A stretch of DNA of 64,000 nucleotides from Polyangium sp. y55x31. Lineage in GTDB: Bacteria > Myxococcota_A > Polyangia > Polyangiales > Polyangiaceae. Made by a program: the position numbers and the translations under genes. Below the pieces are notes generated by a model. It did no database searches and was not told the DNA's origin. It saw nothing but the letters and a program-made list of their open reading frames with translations. Positions 17,143 to 25,680 of the stretch are shown piece after piece (the first letter of the stretch is position 1; each line of letters opens with the position of its first letter). The stretch is from assembly GCF_029946505.1 (NCBI RefSeq), contig NZ_JARZHG010000047.1, forward strand, positions 24,802 through 88,801, in the 5' to 3' direction.

Positions 17143-18324
17143 ATGCAATCTCGCAATCGCGTTCTTCTCGCCAGCCTTCTCCTCACGTCCCTCATGGCCT
17201 ATGGCTGCACGGAGACCAACAACGGCGGCTCCGGCGGCTCCGGTGGTGTCGGCGGCTCCGGCGGCGCGGGTGGCGTCGGCGGCGTCGGCGGCGCCGGTGG
17301 TTCCGGCGGCTCCGGTGGTTCCGGCGGCGCGGGTGGCTCCGGTGGTTCCGGCGGCGCGGGCGGCGGTGGCCCCGCTTGCGCCAATTTCAATGGCACCTAC
17401 GTCGTGACGGAGCAGGCCCCGTGCGCCATGGGGGCGCTGCTCAAGAGCACATGCGTCGCGCAAACCGGCTGCACACTCACCGTCTCCACCAACATGGGCG
17501 TGATGACCGGCACCGTGGACGGGGATGTCGCCACCTTCTCGGGCGAGCTCTCCCACCTCCCCACGAAGTTTCCCTACGAATGCACCGCCAAGCTCGAGAA
17601 CGGCAGCCTGGCGCTGAATTGCACCGTCACCACGACGGGCAGCACCTGCGCCATCGCGCTCCCCGAGCAGGCCCTCCCGGCCGGCGCCACGAGCGCCTGC
17701 TGCGACCTCGTGGGACAGAACTGCGGCGCCGGCAGCGAATGCACGCTGGTCGACCCCGCGGGTGAAAAGAAGACCTATTTCTCGGTGTGCGAGGCCGTGG
17801 GCGGCGCCGTCGCGGAGGGCGCCGCGTGCACGCGGACCGCCTTCGGCGAAGACAACTGCGCCCCGGGCCTGCTCTGCACCGACGACGCCAAGGCGCCGAA
17901 CAACTTCGCCTGCCGGGAGTACTGCGCCAAGGCGAGTGATTGCGACGCCGGCGAGCTCTGCCTCGCCTACTGGACCGGTTCGCCCCTGGCCGGCGTCTGC
18001 ATCCCGACGTGTACGCCCTTCGGCAATGGCTGCGAGGCGGGCTCGACGTGTCGCGACCGCAATTCCCTCACGAACGACGGAATCGTGGACACCTCCGGCG
18101 CCGGCGGCTTCGCGTGTGGCCACGCCGGCCCCGTGCCCGTCGGCGGGATCTGCAAATTGGACGCCGATTGCGGCGTGAATGCCCGGTGCGGCGTCGACTT
18201 CTCCCAGGCCGACGGCAACAAACGCTGCGTCGCCTATTGCGACAACGCACACGCCTGTTCCGGGGGGAAGTCCTGCTCCCCGTACTCCATCCCCGGCTAC
18301 ATGGACTTCGGCGAGTGCCAGTAG
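17143..18324 (+). CDS. Gly-rich, Cys-rich lipoprotein
   Basis: The chosen ATG at 17143 has TTGGAG about twelve bases upstream and opens a lipoprotein signal: a hydrophobic stretch, then LMAYGC, with lipidation at about Cys24. A GGSGG/GGVGG tether of roughly 45 residues follows, a hallmark of myxobacterial surface lipoproteins. The mature domain starts FNGTYVVTEQAPC and is beta-like to about residue 185. The rest carries many spaced cysteines (CCDLVGQNCGAGSEC, DADCGVNARCG), probably disulfide-bonded modules. Total 393 residues. Located at the outer membrane by inference. It is followed by a strong inverted repeat at 18332. Confidence 0.82.
   Translation: MQSRNRVLLASLLLTSLMAYGCTETNNGGSGGSGGVGGSGGAGGVGGVGGAGGSGGSGGSGGAGGSGGSGGAGGGGPACANFNGTYVVTEQAPCAMGALLKSTCVAQTGCTLTVSTNMGVMTGTVDGDVATFSGELSHLPTKFPYECTAKLENGSLALNCTVTTTGSTCAIALPEQALPAGATSACCDLVGQNCGAGSECTLVDPAGEKKTYFSVCEAVGGAVAEGAACTRTAFGEDNCAPGLLCTDDAKAPNNFACREYCAKASDCDAGELCLAYWTGSPLAGVCIPTCTPFGNGCEAGSTCRDRNSLTNDGIVDTSGAGGFACGHAGPVPVGGICKLDADCGVNARCGVDFSQADGNKRCVAYCDNAHACSGGKSCSPYSIPGYMDFGECQ
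17225..17371 (+). repeat. GGC/GGT-rich micro-repeat coding a Gly-Ser tether
   Basis: Short imperfect repeats of the ggcggctccggt type run through about 145 bases and encode Gly-Gly-Ser and Gly-Gly-Val units. Such tracts vary in length by slippage between strains. Codon use is plainly skewed compared with the flanking coding sequence. Confidence 0.85.
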
Positions 18325-18331
18325 TGGCGAG

Positions 18332-18363
18332 GGGGAGGCTTTTGCTGGAGCAAAAGCCTCCCC
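18332..18363 (+). terminator. Long perfect inverted repeat after the lipoprotein gene
   Basis: Bases 18332-18346 (ggggaggcttttgct) are complementary to 18349-18363 (agcaaaagcctcccc), giving a 15-bp stem around a two-base centre. It begins eight bases after the stop codon at 18324. There is no U-tract behind it, so it may act as a Rho-assisted or structural terminator, or be a dispersed repeat element. Confidence 0.65.
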
Positions 18364-18381
18364 TGTCGGGGATGGGGGAAT

Positions 18382-18798
18382 TCAGCCTGTGGACGCGGCG
18401 GCTTCGGACTCGGCCGTGTCCTCAGCGCCTTCCGCGGCGGCTGCGCGGAAGAACGACTCGACCCAGGACTTCGGGTATTTGTTCGCCACGGCGATCTTGA
18501 GCAGCTCCGCGTAGACGGTGGTGCGCAGGGCGTTGACGCCCTCCTTCCATTCCTCGGTCTCCGATCTCGGGCAGAATGACGTCGCGCGTCTTCTCGCATT
18601 ACACCCGGAGCCCCTTGCGGACGAACTGCCCCGGCGTCGTATCCCCGAAGAGCTTGCCGAGCAGCGGTGCGGCGAAGGCACGCGTGGCCGCGGCGAAACG
18701 TGTGGTCAGCGCATCGAGCCGCTCGTTCCGCACGGCGACCACGGCCTCGGCGCGGATGGGGAGCACGAGTTCGACGGCGCGCGCGGCATGACAATCGC
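18382..18798 (-). pseudogene. Decayed gene, frameshifted and interrupted (family not recognised)
   Basis: Two adjacent minus-strand frames together read as one protein. The upstream part (about 18798-18599) ends ...LLGKLFGDTTPGQFVRKGLRV and is stopped by a TAA. The reading then resumes briefly in the same frame (CEKTRDVILPEI), and after a frameshift near 18560 continues as SETEEWKEGVNALRTTVYAE and KYPKSWVESFF to a stop at 18382. Composition is coding-like only across this combined path. No clear start codon remains. I do not recognise the family. The sequence lies between an inverted repeat and a small lipoprotein gene, so it is probably the residue of a lost gene. Confidence 0.6.
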
Positions 18799-18806
18799 CA
18801 ACACGC

Positions 18807-19103
18807 TCAGATGCATCGGTCCTCTTCGCCCCAATCGCCCGACACGCAGGCGGCTGGGCACGTGACACTCTGCACCACCTGGCCGTCCCTGCAAATGTAG
18901 AGCAGCTTGGAATTCGTCGAACCCAGAGCTGTGGCGCAGACGGCCCCCTCGTAGTCGCACGATCGGATCGGAACCGCCTCTTGAACCGAGCCGATATGGG
19001 TATCGTCCCCAGCATTTCCAGATTCGAACGACGATGTGCAGCTCGCTGCGAACAGCGCTGTCAGGGCCGAAGCGGCCAACACAAGGCTTCGCGATGCTTT
19101 CAT
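18807..19103 (-). CDS. Small Cys-rich lipoprotein
   Basis: The ATG at 19103 is preceded by AAGGAG eight to nine bases upstream, which fixes the start; upstream in-frame codons would spoil the signal peptide. The 98-residue product has a lipoprotein signal ending LTALFAASC. Its mature part carries a short disulfide-type module (CDYEGAVC... CRDGQVVQSVTCPAACVSG). Nothing in it suggests an enzyme. Similar short modules follow lipoprotein signals throughout Polyangiales genomes. Its 5' flank is the long non-coding stretch to 19882. Confidence 0.75.
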   Translation of the reverse strand: MKASRSLVLAASALTALFAASCTSSFESGNAGDDTHIGSVQEAVPIRSCDYEGAVCATALGSTNSKLLYICRDGQVVQSVTCPAACVSGDWGEEDRCI

Positions 19104-19882
19104 GTCCCCTTGCTCCTTCCGGGCGCAGTGCTGCGCCAATGAGGGATCCGCCCGCCGGCGACCGTATCTTGCACCGAGCCAGCTCTACCAATTACATTGT
19201 GAACGGCGCGCGTACGTCAACTACGGCCGAGCGCGCAACTCGAGGGGCGGCTGGCGACCTGAGAAACACATCGCCTTCCATGCAAATCATCGCCGTTCTC
19301 GGATCGGCGCGGGCTCGATGGTCGTGACCCCGGGGGCGGGGCGCTCGATGATGTGGTTCGTCTGGAACCTGCATGCCTGCCAGGACCTCGCGGAAGCGCT
19401 CGCCTTCCCCAGCTCCGGCGCGTGAACCGTCAAGTTTCGGCCTCACCTCCCCCCGCCCACGCCCCGCGCCGCCCCGGATCACCCCCGCCCTCCCGCGCGC
19501 GCGCCCTGCGCCCGCCCACCTCATTCCGATCCACCCCCGCGCACGCCGTGACCTCACCTTGTCGACGCCTCACCTTCCCCCGAGCGCGCCCCGTCCTGCC
19601 CTGAACCGCCCTCACCAGCCCGCTTCACGGCGCGTCCTGACCTGATCGACGCCCCACCACGCGCTTTCGCGAGAGGACGGCCCCCCCGTTGGCGGTTCCC
19701 ACCTCCATGCCTGGAGGCTGGCACCGCCAAGTCTCGACGCGCCCCGCCACGGCGGCCCCGGCACCCAAACCGAAAACCCCCATTCCTTCCGACAACTTAC
19801 ACCCACCACACCCGCACCCCGCCGGGCTGGCATGCCTGATGCGATAGGGGTCGGCATCCCTCGCATACGGAGAATGAATCCC
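19104..19882. other. Intergenic stretch of about 780 bases, no supported gene
   Basis: Both strands contain only short or low-complexity frames. The right half (about 19430-19830) is extremely cytosine-rich on the plus strand with runs such as cccccgcccacgcccc. I see no tRNA, no terminator and no intact mobile element. It holds the divergent promoters of the lipoprotein at 19103 and the protease gene at 19883. Confidence 0.5.
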
Positions 19883-21175
19883 ATGGCCTCGACGAACCGC
19901 TTCGACTCCTGCTTCGCACTGCTGCTCGCGCCTCTCGCCCTCGCCGCTTCGACGACCCTCGTGGGATGCGTGGGCGACGACGTCACGACGCTCGGCGACG
20001 ACGCGGCCCTCGATTCCGAGGCCTCGGCGGGCTTCGGGCTCGGCGCGCAGGGCAAGGACGTCCGCGCGGTCTACGAGTACCTGCGCAAGTACGGTTATTA
20101 TCAGAACGAGGAGCTCGCCGAGCATTACCCCGACTGGAGCCCCGCCGTCTCGCGCGAGCCGGCCGATCCGGAGCTCTTCGACGAGGCCCTCGAAGAAGGC
20201 GTGCGCCTCTACCAGGCCCAGCACGGCCTGCCCGTGACCGGCGTCGTCGACGCCGAGATGCAGCGAATCATGCAGATGCCGCGCTGCAGCCACCCCGATT
20301 ATTACGATCCCCCGAGCGTCGTGCCGACCCTCGACATCGACAACCCCTACACCGCATTCGGCGGGACCTGGTCGTCCACGGCCCTCACCTATCGATTCGC
20401 GAATTACACCTCGGACTTCAGCCAGGCCTCCGTCCGCTCCGCCATCCAGAACGCGCTCTTCTCGTGGACCTCGTCCTCGAGCTTCAGCTTCTCCGAGGTG
20501 AGCTCGGGCGAGAACATTTCGTTCGGGTTCTACACGGGCAGCCATGGCTGCACCGATGCATTCGACGGCTCGTCCGGCGTCCTCGCCCACGCCTATTCGC
20601 CGGGCGGCGGCCTCGGAGGCGACGTGCATTTCGATGACGCCGAGGGCTGGTCGTCCGGGTTCCTCGAGACCGTCGCCCTGCACGAGGTCGGGCACTCCCT
20701 CGGCCTCGGCCATTCGAGCGTCTCGGGCGCGACCATGTACGCGTATTACAGCGGGGTCGACACCTCGCTCGCGGACGACGATCGCGCGGGCATCTGGTCT
20801 CGTTATGCCTCGTATGCGTCGCCGTCGGGCTGCGGCTCGCTTTCTTCGGGCCAGGGGCTCGGGGCGGAGCAATCGGTCTGGTCGTGCGACGGCCGCTTCC
20901 AGCTCAAGTTCCAGGGCGACGGCAACCTCGTGCTCTACCAGGGCGGCAGCGCGCTCTGGGCCTCGGGCACGAATGGAAAGGGCGGCGACCGCGCGATCAT
21001 GCAGGAGGACGGCAACCTCGTCATCTACAAGTCCACGGGCCAGCCCGTGTGGGCCTCGGGCACGGCCGGGTCGTCAAATTATTATGCCAACCTCGCCGTG
21101 CAGAACGACGGCAACGTCGTGATCTATCGGACCGGCGGCGGCGTGGCCTGGGCCAGCAATACCTGCTGCCATTGA
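19883..21175 (+). CDS. Matrixin-type zinc metalloprotease lipoprotein with bulb-lectin domain
   Basis: The ATG at 19883 is favoured over 19874 because GGAG (19869-19872) is ten bases away rather than one. The 430-residue product has a lipoprotein signal (TTLVGC), then a peptidoglycan-binding-like helical domain (about 50-130) that ends in MPRCSHPD, with Cys135 placed like the cysteine switch of matrix metalloproteases. The catalytic domain (about 150-305) has the zinc motif HEVGHSLGLGHS (His267, His271, His277) and a Met-turn candidate in SGATMYAYYS. Residues about 320-430 form three B-lectin repeats (QGDGNLVLYQ, QEDGNLVIYK, QNDGNVVIYR). Predicted to be a surface or secreted protease, latent until activated, that binds glycans such as mannose. 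Confidence 0.9.
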   Translation: MASTNRFDSCFALLLAPLALAASTTLVGCVGDDVTTLGDDAALDSEASAGFGLGAQGKDVRAVYEYLRKYGYYQNEELAEHYPDWSPAVSREPADPELFDEALEEGVRLYQAQHGLPVTGVVDAEMQRIMQMPRCSHPDYYDPPSVVPTLDIDNPYTAFGGTWSSTALTYRFANYTSDFSQASVRSAIQNALFSWTSSSSFSFSEVSSGENISFGFYTGSHGCTDAFDGSSGVLAHAYSPGGGLGGDVHFDDAEGWSSGFLETVALHEVGHSLGLGHSSVSGATMYAYYSGVDTSLADDDRAGIWSRYASYASPSGCGSLSSGQGLGAEQSVWSCDGRFQLKFQGDGNLVLYQGGSALWASGTNGKGGDRAIMQEDGNLVIYKSTGQPVWASGTAGSSNYYANLAVQNDGNVVIYRTGGGVAWASNTCCH

Positions 21176-21177
21176 GG

Positions 21178-21220
21178 GAGGCGATACCGGCGGCGCCCCC
21201 CCGGGTCGCCGCCGCGCCTC
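21178..21220. terminator. Bidirectional terminator hairpin between convergent genes
   Basis: An interrupted inverted repeat: gaggcg (21178) pairs with cgcctc (21215-21220), and inside it ggcggcg pairs with cgccgcc. It lies between the protease stop at 21175 and the convergent lipoprotein stop at 21219, so it can serve both transcripts. Confidence 0.5.
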
Positions 21221-21956
21221 AGAGCTCGATCGACAGCGCGCCGATCTCGGCGCGCCCGACCACGATGCCGGGGGCGGGGATGACGCCCGTGTTCTCGCAC
21301 GAGCCGATGTTCTCGGGCGAGTACGAGCATACGGAGGTCTCCCAGCAGCAGATCTTCTGCGCCTTGGCGCCCACCACGAGCCGGACGGCGGACCGATTCA
21401 CGAGGGCCGGCATCGTCTGGCCATAGACCTCCATGGCCTCGCAATAAAAGTTGTTCGTCAGCCCGATCCGCTTCCAGTTGCCTTTGTAGCTCAACGTCGC
21501 GTCGTGCGTATAGAGGCTCTGCGGCGTGGCCTTCGAATAAATCGCGATGCTCGCCGTGGTCGCCTTGCAGAGGTCCTCGCTCTGCGGCCACCCGATGATG
21601 CTCGCGTCGGGGTTCGAGACGAGGTGCGTCGCGCTCGGGACGACCGAATACGTCGAGCTCCCGGATGCCACGAAGTCCGCAATGTACCCGACGCAGCCCG
21701 GATGCGACGCGTCCGTGGGCCAAGCCTGATTGGAAGAGACGCCGTGGGTCCCGGAGGTGAGCGTCAAGGTGGCGTCCGCGGGTACGGACCTGCAAGGCTC
21801 GAGCTCGGGGGGGTCGTCGAGATCCGTGGTCGACAAGGCAGCCGCCTCGTCCAATGCGGCGAGCGCGTCATTCGTGTCGTCGTCCGGAGCCGTGACGCAC
21901 CCCCACGAGAGGAGGGTGGTCGCGAGAATCGAAGCGGCGGAGAGATGTCGGATCAT
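21219..21956 (-). CDS. Lipoprotein of unknown function
   Basis: GGAGG lies about nine bases before the ATG at 21956. The 245-residue product has a lipoprotein signal (SILATTLLSWGC, Cys20) and an acidic linker. The mature domain is about 190 residues, beta-rich by eye (ATLTLTSGTHGV, ATLSYKGNWKRIG), with scattered cysteines near positions 55, 88, 128, 169 and a cluster CCWETSVC around 204-209. I recognise no family. It is convergent with the metalloprotease and could be its substrate, inhibitor or an unrelated surface protein; nothing shows which. Confidence 0.72.
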   Translation of the reverse strand: MIRHLSAASILATTLLSWGCVTAPDDDTNDALAALDEAAALSTTDLDDPPELEPCRSVPADATLTLTSGTHGVSSNQAWPTDASHPGCVGYIADFVASGSSTYSVVPSATHLVSNPDASIIGWPQSEDLCKATTASIAIYSKATPQSLYTHDATLSYKGNWKRIGLTNNFYCEAMEVYGQTMPALVNRSAVRLVVGAKAQKICCWETSVCSYSPENIGSCENTGVIPAPGIVVGRAEIGALSIEL

Positions 21957-22443
21957 GAAATTGTTTCCTCCGGGGAAAGCCGAGGGCTCCCGATTGAAGA
22001 CGTGCAGCGCGGCGCCCCAGCTCCTCCTTTGGCGAGCCCGCCGTCCGCGACACCCGAGCCCATTGCAGCGCCCGTGCCACCCGATTCACACGCGAAATCC
22101 CGCCCAAAACCGCACGTCTCGTCGATCGGGATCCGGCGCGACGGGCTCCTCTGCATGCCCGACCCCTCAGCAGATGGGGGCCGGCGCAGGCACGCGCCGC
22201 CGGACGGTCTGGGCGGCCCCGCACGTCTCCGACCGGACGCGACCGGCGTACGCGCTCGGCCACCGCGGCTGATGCAGCAGCGCGTCATTCACCGCTTCAA
22301 TCCCATACACTGCCGCAGAAGCCCCGGATCCGCTCGGCTACGCCGCAGGATAACGCAGGGATGGTGATCGTGGGGCCTCTCTCGCCTGCCTGCTTCTCCC
22401 CGGGCTTCCACCTCGGCCGCTTCGTGGTATGGTCCGCGCCCCC
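21957..22443. other. Intergenic stretch of about 490 bases, no supported gene
   Basis: Frames in this interval are short, Arg/Pro-rich and without a credible start, so I reject them as genes. It contains the divergent promoters of the lipoprotein (start 21956) and the malic enzyme (start 22444). No tRNA-like or riboswitch-like structure was recognised. Confidence 0.5.
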
Positions 22444-23787
22444 ATGAGGAAGACCAGCCTCGACACCGTACTTCGCGTCAAATGCAAACATCGCGTGGGC
22501 CAGCTCGCCCGCCTCGCGACGGCCGTGGCCGAGCAGGGTGGTTTGCTTGGTGACATCACCACCTTACGCAGCATGGAGAGCGATACGCTGCGTGAGGTCA
22601 CGGTCGAGACGCTGGACGAAGAGCAGCGCGACCGCGTCATCGAGGCCGTGCGCTCCGTCGACGGCGTCGAGCTGCTCGACACGATCGACCGCGTCTTCGA
22701 CATGCACAAGGGCGGCAAGCTGCACATGACGAGCCGGATCGAGCTCCGTCATCAGCGCGATTTGCGTTACATCTACACGCCGGGCGTGGCCCGCGTCGCG
22801 CGGGCGATCGAGCGCGAGCCCGAGCGCGCGCGGCACCTCACGGGGATCGGCAACTCGGTCGGTATCTTCACGAACGGCACGCGCGTCCTCGGCCTCGGCA
22901 ACGTCGGGCCGCTCGCCTCGCTGCCGGTCATGGAAGGAAAGGCCGTCCTTTACGACAAGTTCGTCGGGATCAGCGCCTCGCCGATCCTCGTCGACACGCT
23001 CGATCCGCGGGAGTTCGTGGACACGGTCCTGCGGCTCTCGCTCACGTTCGGCGGCATTCACCTCGAGGACATCCGCATCCCGGATTGTTACAAGATCGAG
23101 GAAGAGCTCATCGAGCGCCTCGACAAACCCGTCATGCACGACGATCAGCACGGCACGGCCACGGTCGCGCTCGCCGCGCTGCTCAATGCGTGTAAAATGA
23201 CGGGCGTCTCGCTGGAGAAGGCGCGCGTCGGGCAGATCGGCCTCGGCGCGGCCGGAAGCGCGATCGCCCGTCTCATGATGGCGCACGGGGCGCGCGACGT
23301 GCTCGTGACCGATCGGTCCGAGGAGGCGATGGCGTGGCTGAAGAGCCTCGGCGCGCACCCGGTCGATCTGCCCACGCTCATGCGCGAGGCCGATATCGTG
23401 ATCGCGGCGACGGGGAGGCCGGGGCTCATCGATCCGAAATGGATCCGGCCGGGGCAGGTCATCTTCCCGCTGTCGAACCCGGACCCCGAGATCGAGCCGG
23501 TCGACGCGCTCGCGGCGGGCGCGGCCTTCTGCACCGACGGACGCAGCATCAACAATGCGCTCGCGTTCCCGGGCCTGTTCCGCGGCGCGCTCGCCATCGA
23601 GAGCCGCGCGATCACGCCGGAGATGCGTATCGCCGCGGCGCGCGCGATCGCATCGTGCGCCGAAAAGGGCGAGGTCGTCCCCTCGCCGCTCCTGCCGCAC
23701 GTGCACGAGGCCGTCTGCGAGGCCGTCGTCGAGGCCGCCCGCGCCCAGGGCCTCGAAGGCACGGCGCGCCTCACGCGCAGCCGCTGA
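22444..23787 (+). CDS. NAD(P)-dependent malic enzyme with N-terminal ACT domain
   Basis: Oxidative decarboxylation of malate to pyruvate is the expected reaction. An ACT domain (about residues 1-75, VLRVKCKHRVGQLARLATAV) should bind a small effector such as an amino acid. The malic N-domain follows with YTPGVARVARAI, then LGNVGPLASLPVMEGKAVLY containing the catalytic lysine, and HDDQHGTATVALAALLNAC. The Rossmann fold is seen at GQIGLGAAGSAIARLM. The ATG at 22444 was chosen over 22429 because ACT-malic enzymes begin close to this point; neither has a strong ribosome site. Total 447 residues, complete. Regulation by an allosteric ligand is inferred from the ACT domain. Confidence 0.92.
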   Translation: MRKTSLDTVLRVKCKHRVGQLARLATAVAEQGGLLGDITTLRSMESDTLREVTVETLDEEQRDRVIEAVRSVDGVELLDTIDRVFDMHKGGKLHMTSRIELRHQRDLRYIYTPGVARVARAIEREPERARHLTGIGNSVGIFTNGTRVLGLGNVGPLASLPVMEGKAVLYDKFVGISASPILVDTLDPREFVDTVLRLSLTFGGIHLEDIRIPDCYKIEEELIERLDKPVMHDDQHGTATVALAALLNACKMTGVSLEKARVGQIGLGAAGSAIARLMMAHGARDVLVTDRSEEAMAWLKSLGAHPVDLPTLMREADIVIAATGRPGLIDPKWIRPGQVIFPLSNPDPEIEPVDALAAGAAFCTDGRSINNALAFPGLFRGALAIESRAITPEMRIAAARAIASCAEKGEVVPSPLLPHVHEAVCEAVVEAARAQGLEGTARLTRSR

Positions 23788-23850
23788 TCCCCCTCCTCGC
23801 TGCACGCCTCTTGCCTTCCTGCGACCGTCGAGAGACGCGGAGGGCGGACC

Positions 23851-25152
23851 ATGCGCGCGCTACCCTGGGCAATCCTGTACCTGGCGGCCACACCGGCCGT
23901 GATCGCGCCCTGCCCCACCGACCTTCCCAGCTTTCGTGACTGGCACGAGCGGACGACGCGCGCCTTCTTTGCCAGCAATCTCGACGACGACATCCTCCTC
24001 GAGACCGGTGCGACGCTGCGACGCTGCCAGCCGCAACTCGACGCGGTCCCCGTCGCCCGGAAATGCATGAGCCATTTTTCGAGCTTTTTCGAAGCGACGA
24101 CGCGGGAGAGGCTGCTCGGCGGCCACCTGCTCGGCGCCTCGATGCCGGACGAGCAATACTTCTCCGAAATGCCGTATCCCGAGATGCTGGAGCTCCCGGA
24201 GGCGCTGAAGGACCAGCAATTCCTGCGGTGGCTCGACGAAAACGACGACGCATCCATCACGAGCGCGCTCGGGTACATCGATGGGCTCAACGAGACGATC
24301 CCGGACCCGCGATTCGAATGGATCGCATTCATTTACCAGTCGCAGCATCTGCCCACCCCCGACGGCACACGCGCGCTCGGCCGGTTCTTCGTCTACGTTC
24401 CGCACGAAGACTTCGACCAGTACATCCAGTTCGGGCTCCAGCAGGATCCAGCCGGTGAGCTGCCCAGAGGCGTCTCGGTCGTGGCCGTCCAGAAAACGGA
24501 AGCAGGAACGGGTTTGGCGCTGGAAACGCCGCGCGCGAGGCTGAAGGACTTCTGGCGGAAGCGCGACGGCGAAAGGATCGAGATCGGCACACGATTCGAG
24601 GAGACCGGCGTCGTCGAGAACTGCTACCGCTGTCACAAGCAGGCCACCCTCCCCATCACGCCCGATCCCCGCGCATTCGACGAGGACCGCTTCGGCGCGA
24701 AGCTTCGCAGGGTGAACGCGCGGATGGCGAGCCATGGCGCCATCGATCTCGACGGATTCACGCGCTCGGCCTACGGGCCGCCGATGGGTCCCCGCACCTC
24801 GCCGCTGCGAACGCCGGAGTTCCTCGCCGCATGCTCCGCCGGACGGGTCGAGCCGGCGCGGCTCGCGCGGCTCGCGGAGGTCATGCGATGCGCCGGTTGC
24901 CACGATGGCCACCAGCGCGGCGAGCTGAATCATCCGAGCGGGATCCAGTTGCAGCCCCAGGGCGAGACGCTGGTGAGCTTTTATGTCGTGAATCACCAGA
25001 AGATGCCGCTCGGCGCGACCGACCTCTCCGTGCCCGAGCGGGAAGCCCTCGTGAAATGCTTGAATGCCGAGTACTACCAGGGTTTCGGCGGAAAACCCGG
25101 GCTCCTCGAGGCGTGGATGCGACAGGAGGAGTGCTGGCAGGCTAGCGAGTGA
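23851..25152 (+). CDS. Exported cytochrome c-like protein with two CxxCH sites
   Basis: The 433-residue product has a signal peptide (residues 1-18) and a ribosome site GGAGGG before its ATG. Two heme-attachment motifs are visible: CYRCH at 258-262 and CAGCH at 347-351. The N-terminal 240 residues carry no heme motif and form an unrecognised domain rich in acidic and aromatic residues. A C-terminal stretch (LNHPSGIQLQPQGETLVSFYVVNHQKMPLG) reads like the distal loop of c-type cytochromes in which Met may ligate the iron. It would act in the periplasm in electron transfer. Its last eleven bases overlap the tail of the convergent gene. Confidence 0.78.
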   Translation: MRALPWAILYLAATPAVIAPCPTDLPSFRDWHERTTRAFFASNLDDDILLETGATLRRCQPQLDAVPVARKCMSHFSSFFEATTRERLLGGHLLGASMPDEQYFSEMPYPEMLELPEALKDQQFLRWLDENDDASITSALGYIDGLNETIPDPRFEWIAFIYQSQHLPTPDGTRALGRFFVYVPHEDFDQYIQFGLQQDPAGELPRGVSVVAVQKTEAGTGLALETPRARLKDFWRKRDGERIEIGTRFEETGVVENCYRCHKQATLPITPDPRAFDEDRFGAKLRRVNARMASHGAIDLDGFTRSAYGPPMGPRTSPLRTPEFLAACSAGRVEPARLARLAEVMRCAGCHDGHQRGELNHPSGIQLQPQGETLVSFYVVNHQKMPLGATDLSVPEREALVKCLNAEYYQGFGGKPGLLEAWMRQEECWQASE

Positions 25153-25624
25153 TCGCCACGATGGTCACCAGGGTCCCCTGCACCTTGTAAAGCAATCGCC
25201 GCGCGCCGATGCGGTTTTGCAGGTGTCCATCCTTTCGACCGTAGAGCGCCGTCACCCCGCGGGGCACCGGGTCGAAGGCGAGCGCGTCGATCTCCAGGGA
25301 CACGTCCTCCCGCTCGGTCGGCCCGAGCGCATCGAGGTCTCGCACCGCGCGCGCGAGCAGCTCGATGTCGCGGACGTCCCGCCCTCGCCCCCGCCGGCTC
25401 GCGCGCGCCGCGCTGCCTCGCCACGACGTCGGCTCTTCGTATTCGTTCTCGGCCCAGGCCTCGGTGATCGCCTCGTCGTCGATGCGGAGCGCGAGCTCCT
25501 CCGCGAGCTTGGCCATGAGATCCACGGGGAGCGGCGCGTCCCCTTTCGAGAGCCGCCCCGCGATCGCCGTGAGCAGCTCTGCCTGTGCGGCCCGTACATC
25601 CTCGTCTCCGCGCGTCTCGTCCAT
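25142..25624 (-). CDS. Possible fused antitoxin-like/RelE-like protein
   Basis: The ATG at 25624 gives 160 residues; the longer upstream frame is Arg-rich and not coding-like. Residues 1-62 are helical and acidic, with a LAEELALRIDDEAITEAWAE stretch that recalls the short addiction-module (CHP02574) antitoxins. Residues about 88-160 follow the ParE/RelE pattern: an N-terminal helix hairpin (RAVRDLDALGPTEREDVSLE), a FDPVPRGVTALYGRKDG loop, then strands ending RIGARRLLYKVQGTLVTIVA. RelE toxins cleave mRNA on the ribosome; ParE ones poison gyrase. A single chain holding both halves is unusual. This reading is by pattern only, and catalytic Arg/Lys residues cannot be assigned firmly. Confidence 0.5.
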   Translation of the reverse strand: MDETRGDEDVRAAQAELLTAIAGRLSKGDAPLPVDLMAKLAEELALRIDDEAITEAWAENEYEEPTSWRGSAARASRRGRGRDVRDIELLARAVRDLDALGPTEREDVSLEIDALAFDPVPRGVTALYGRKDGHLQNRIGARRLLYKVQGTLVTIVAITR

Positions 25625-25680
25625 CGGGCCCACGATACACGAACGTGCCCGCGGCGAGCGACCCGTGGTAGGGTCGGCGC

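Noticed and set aside
19140..19210. tRNA-like pattern (AATTGGTAGAGC on the minus strand)
   Set aside because: The D-arm-like string is there, but no acceptor stem, anticodon stem or T-arm can be folded around it.
22429..22443. Upstream ATG of the malic enzyme
   Set aside because: It would add five residues not found at the usual start of ACT-malic enzymes and has no better ribosome site.
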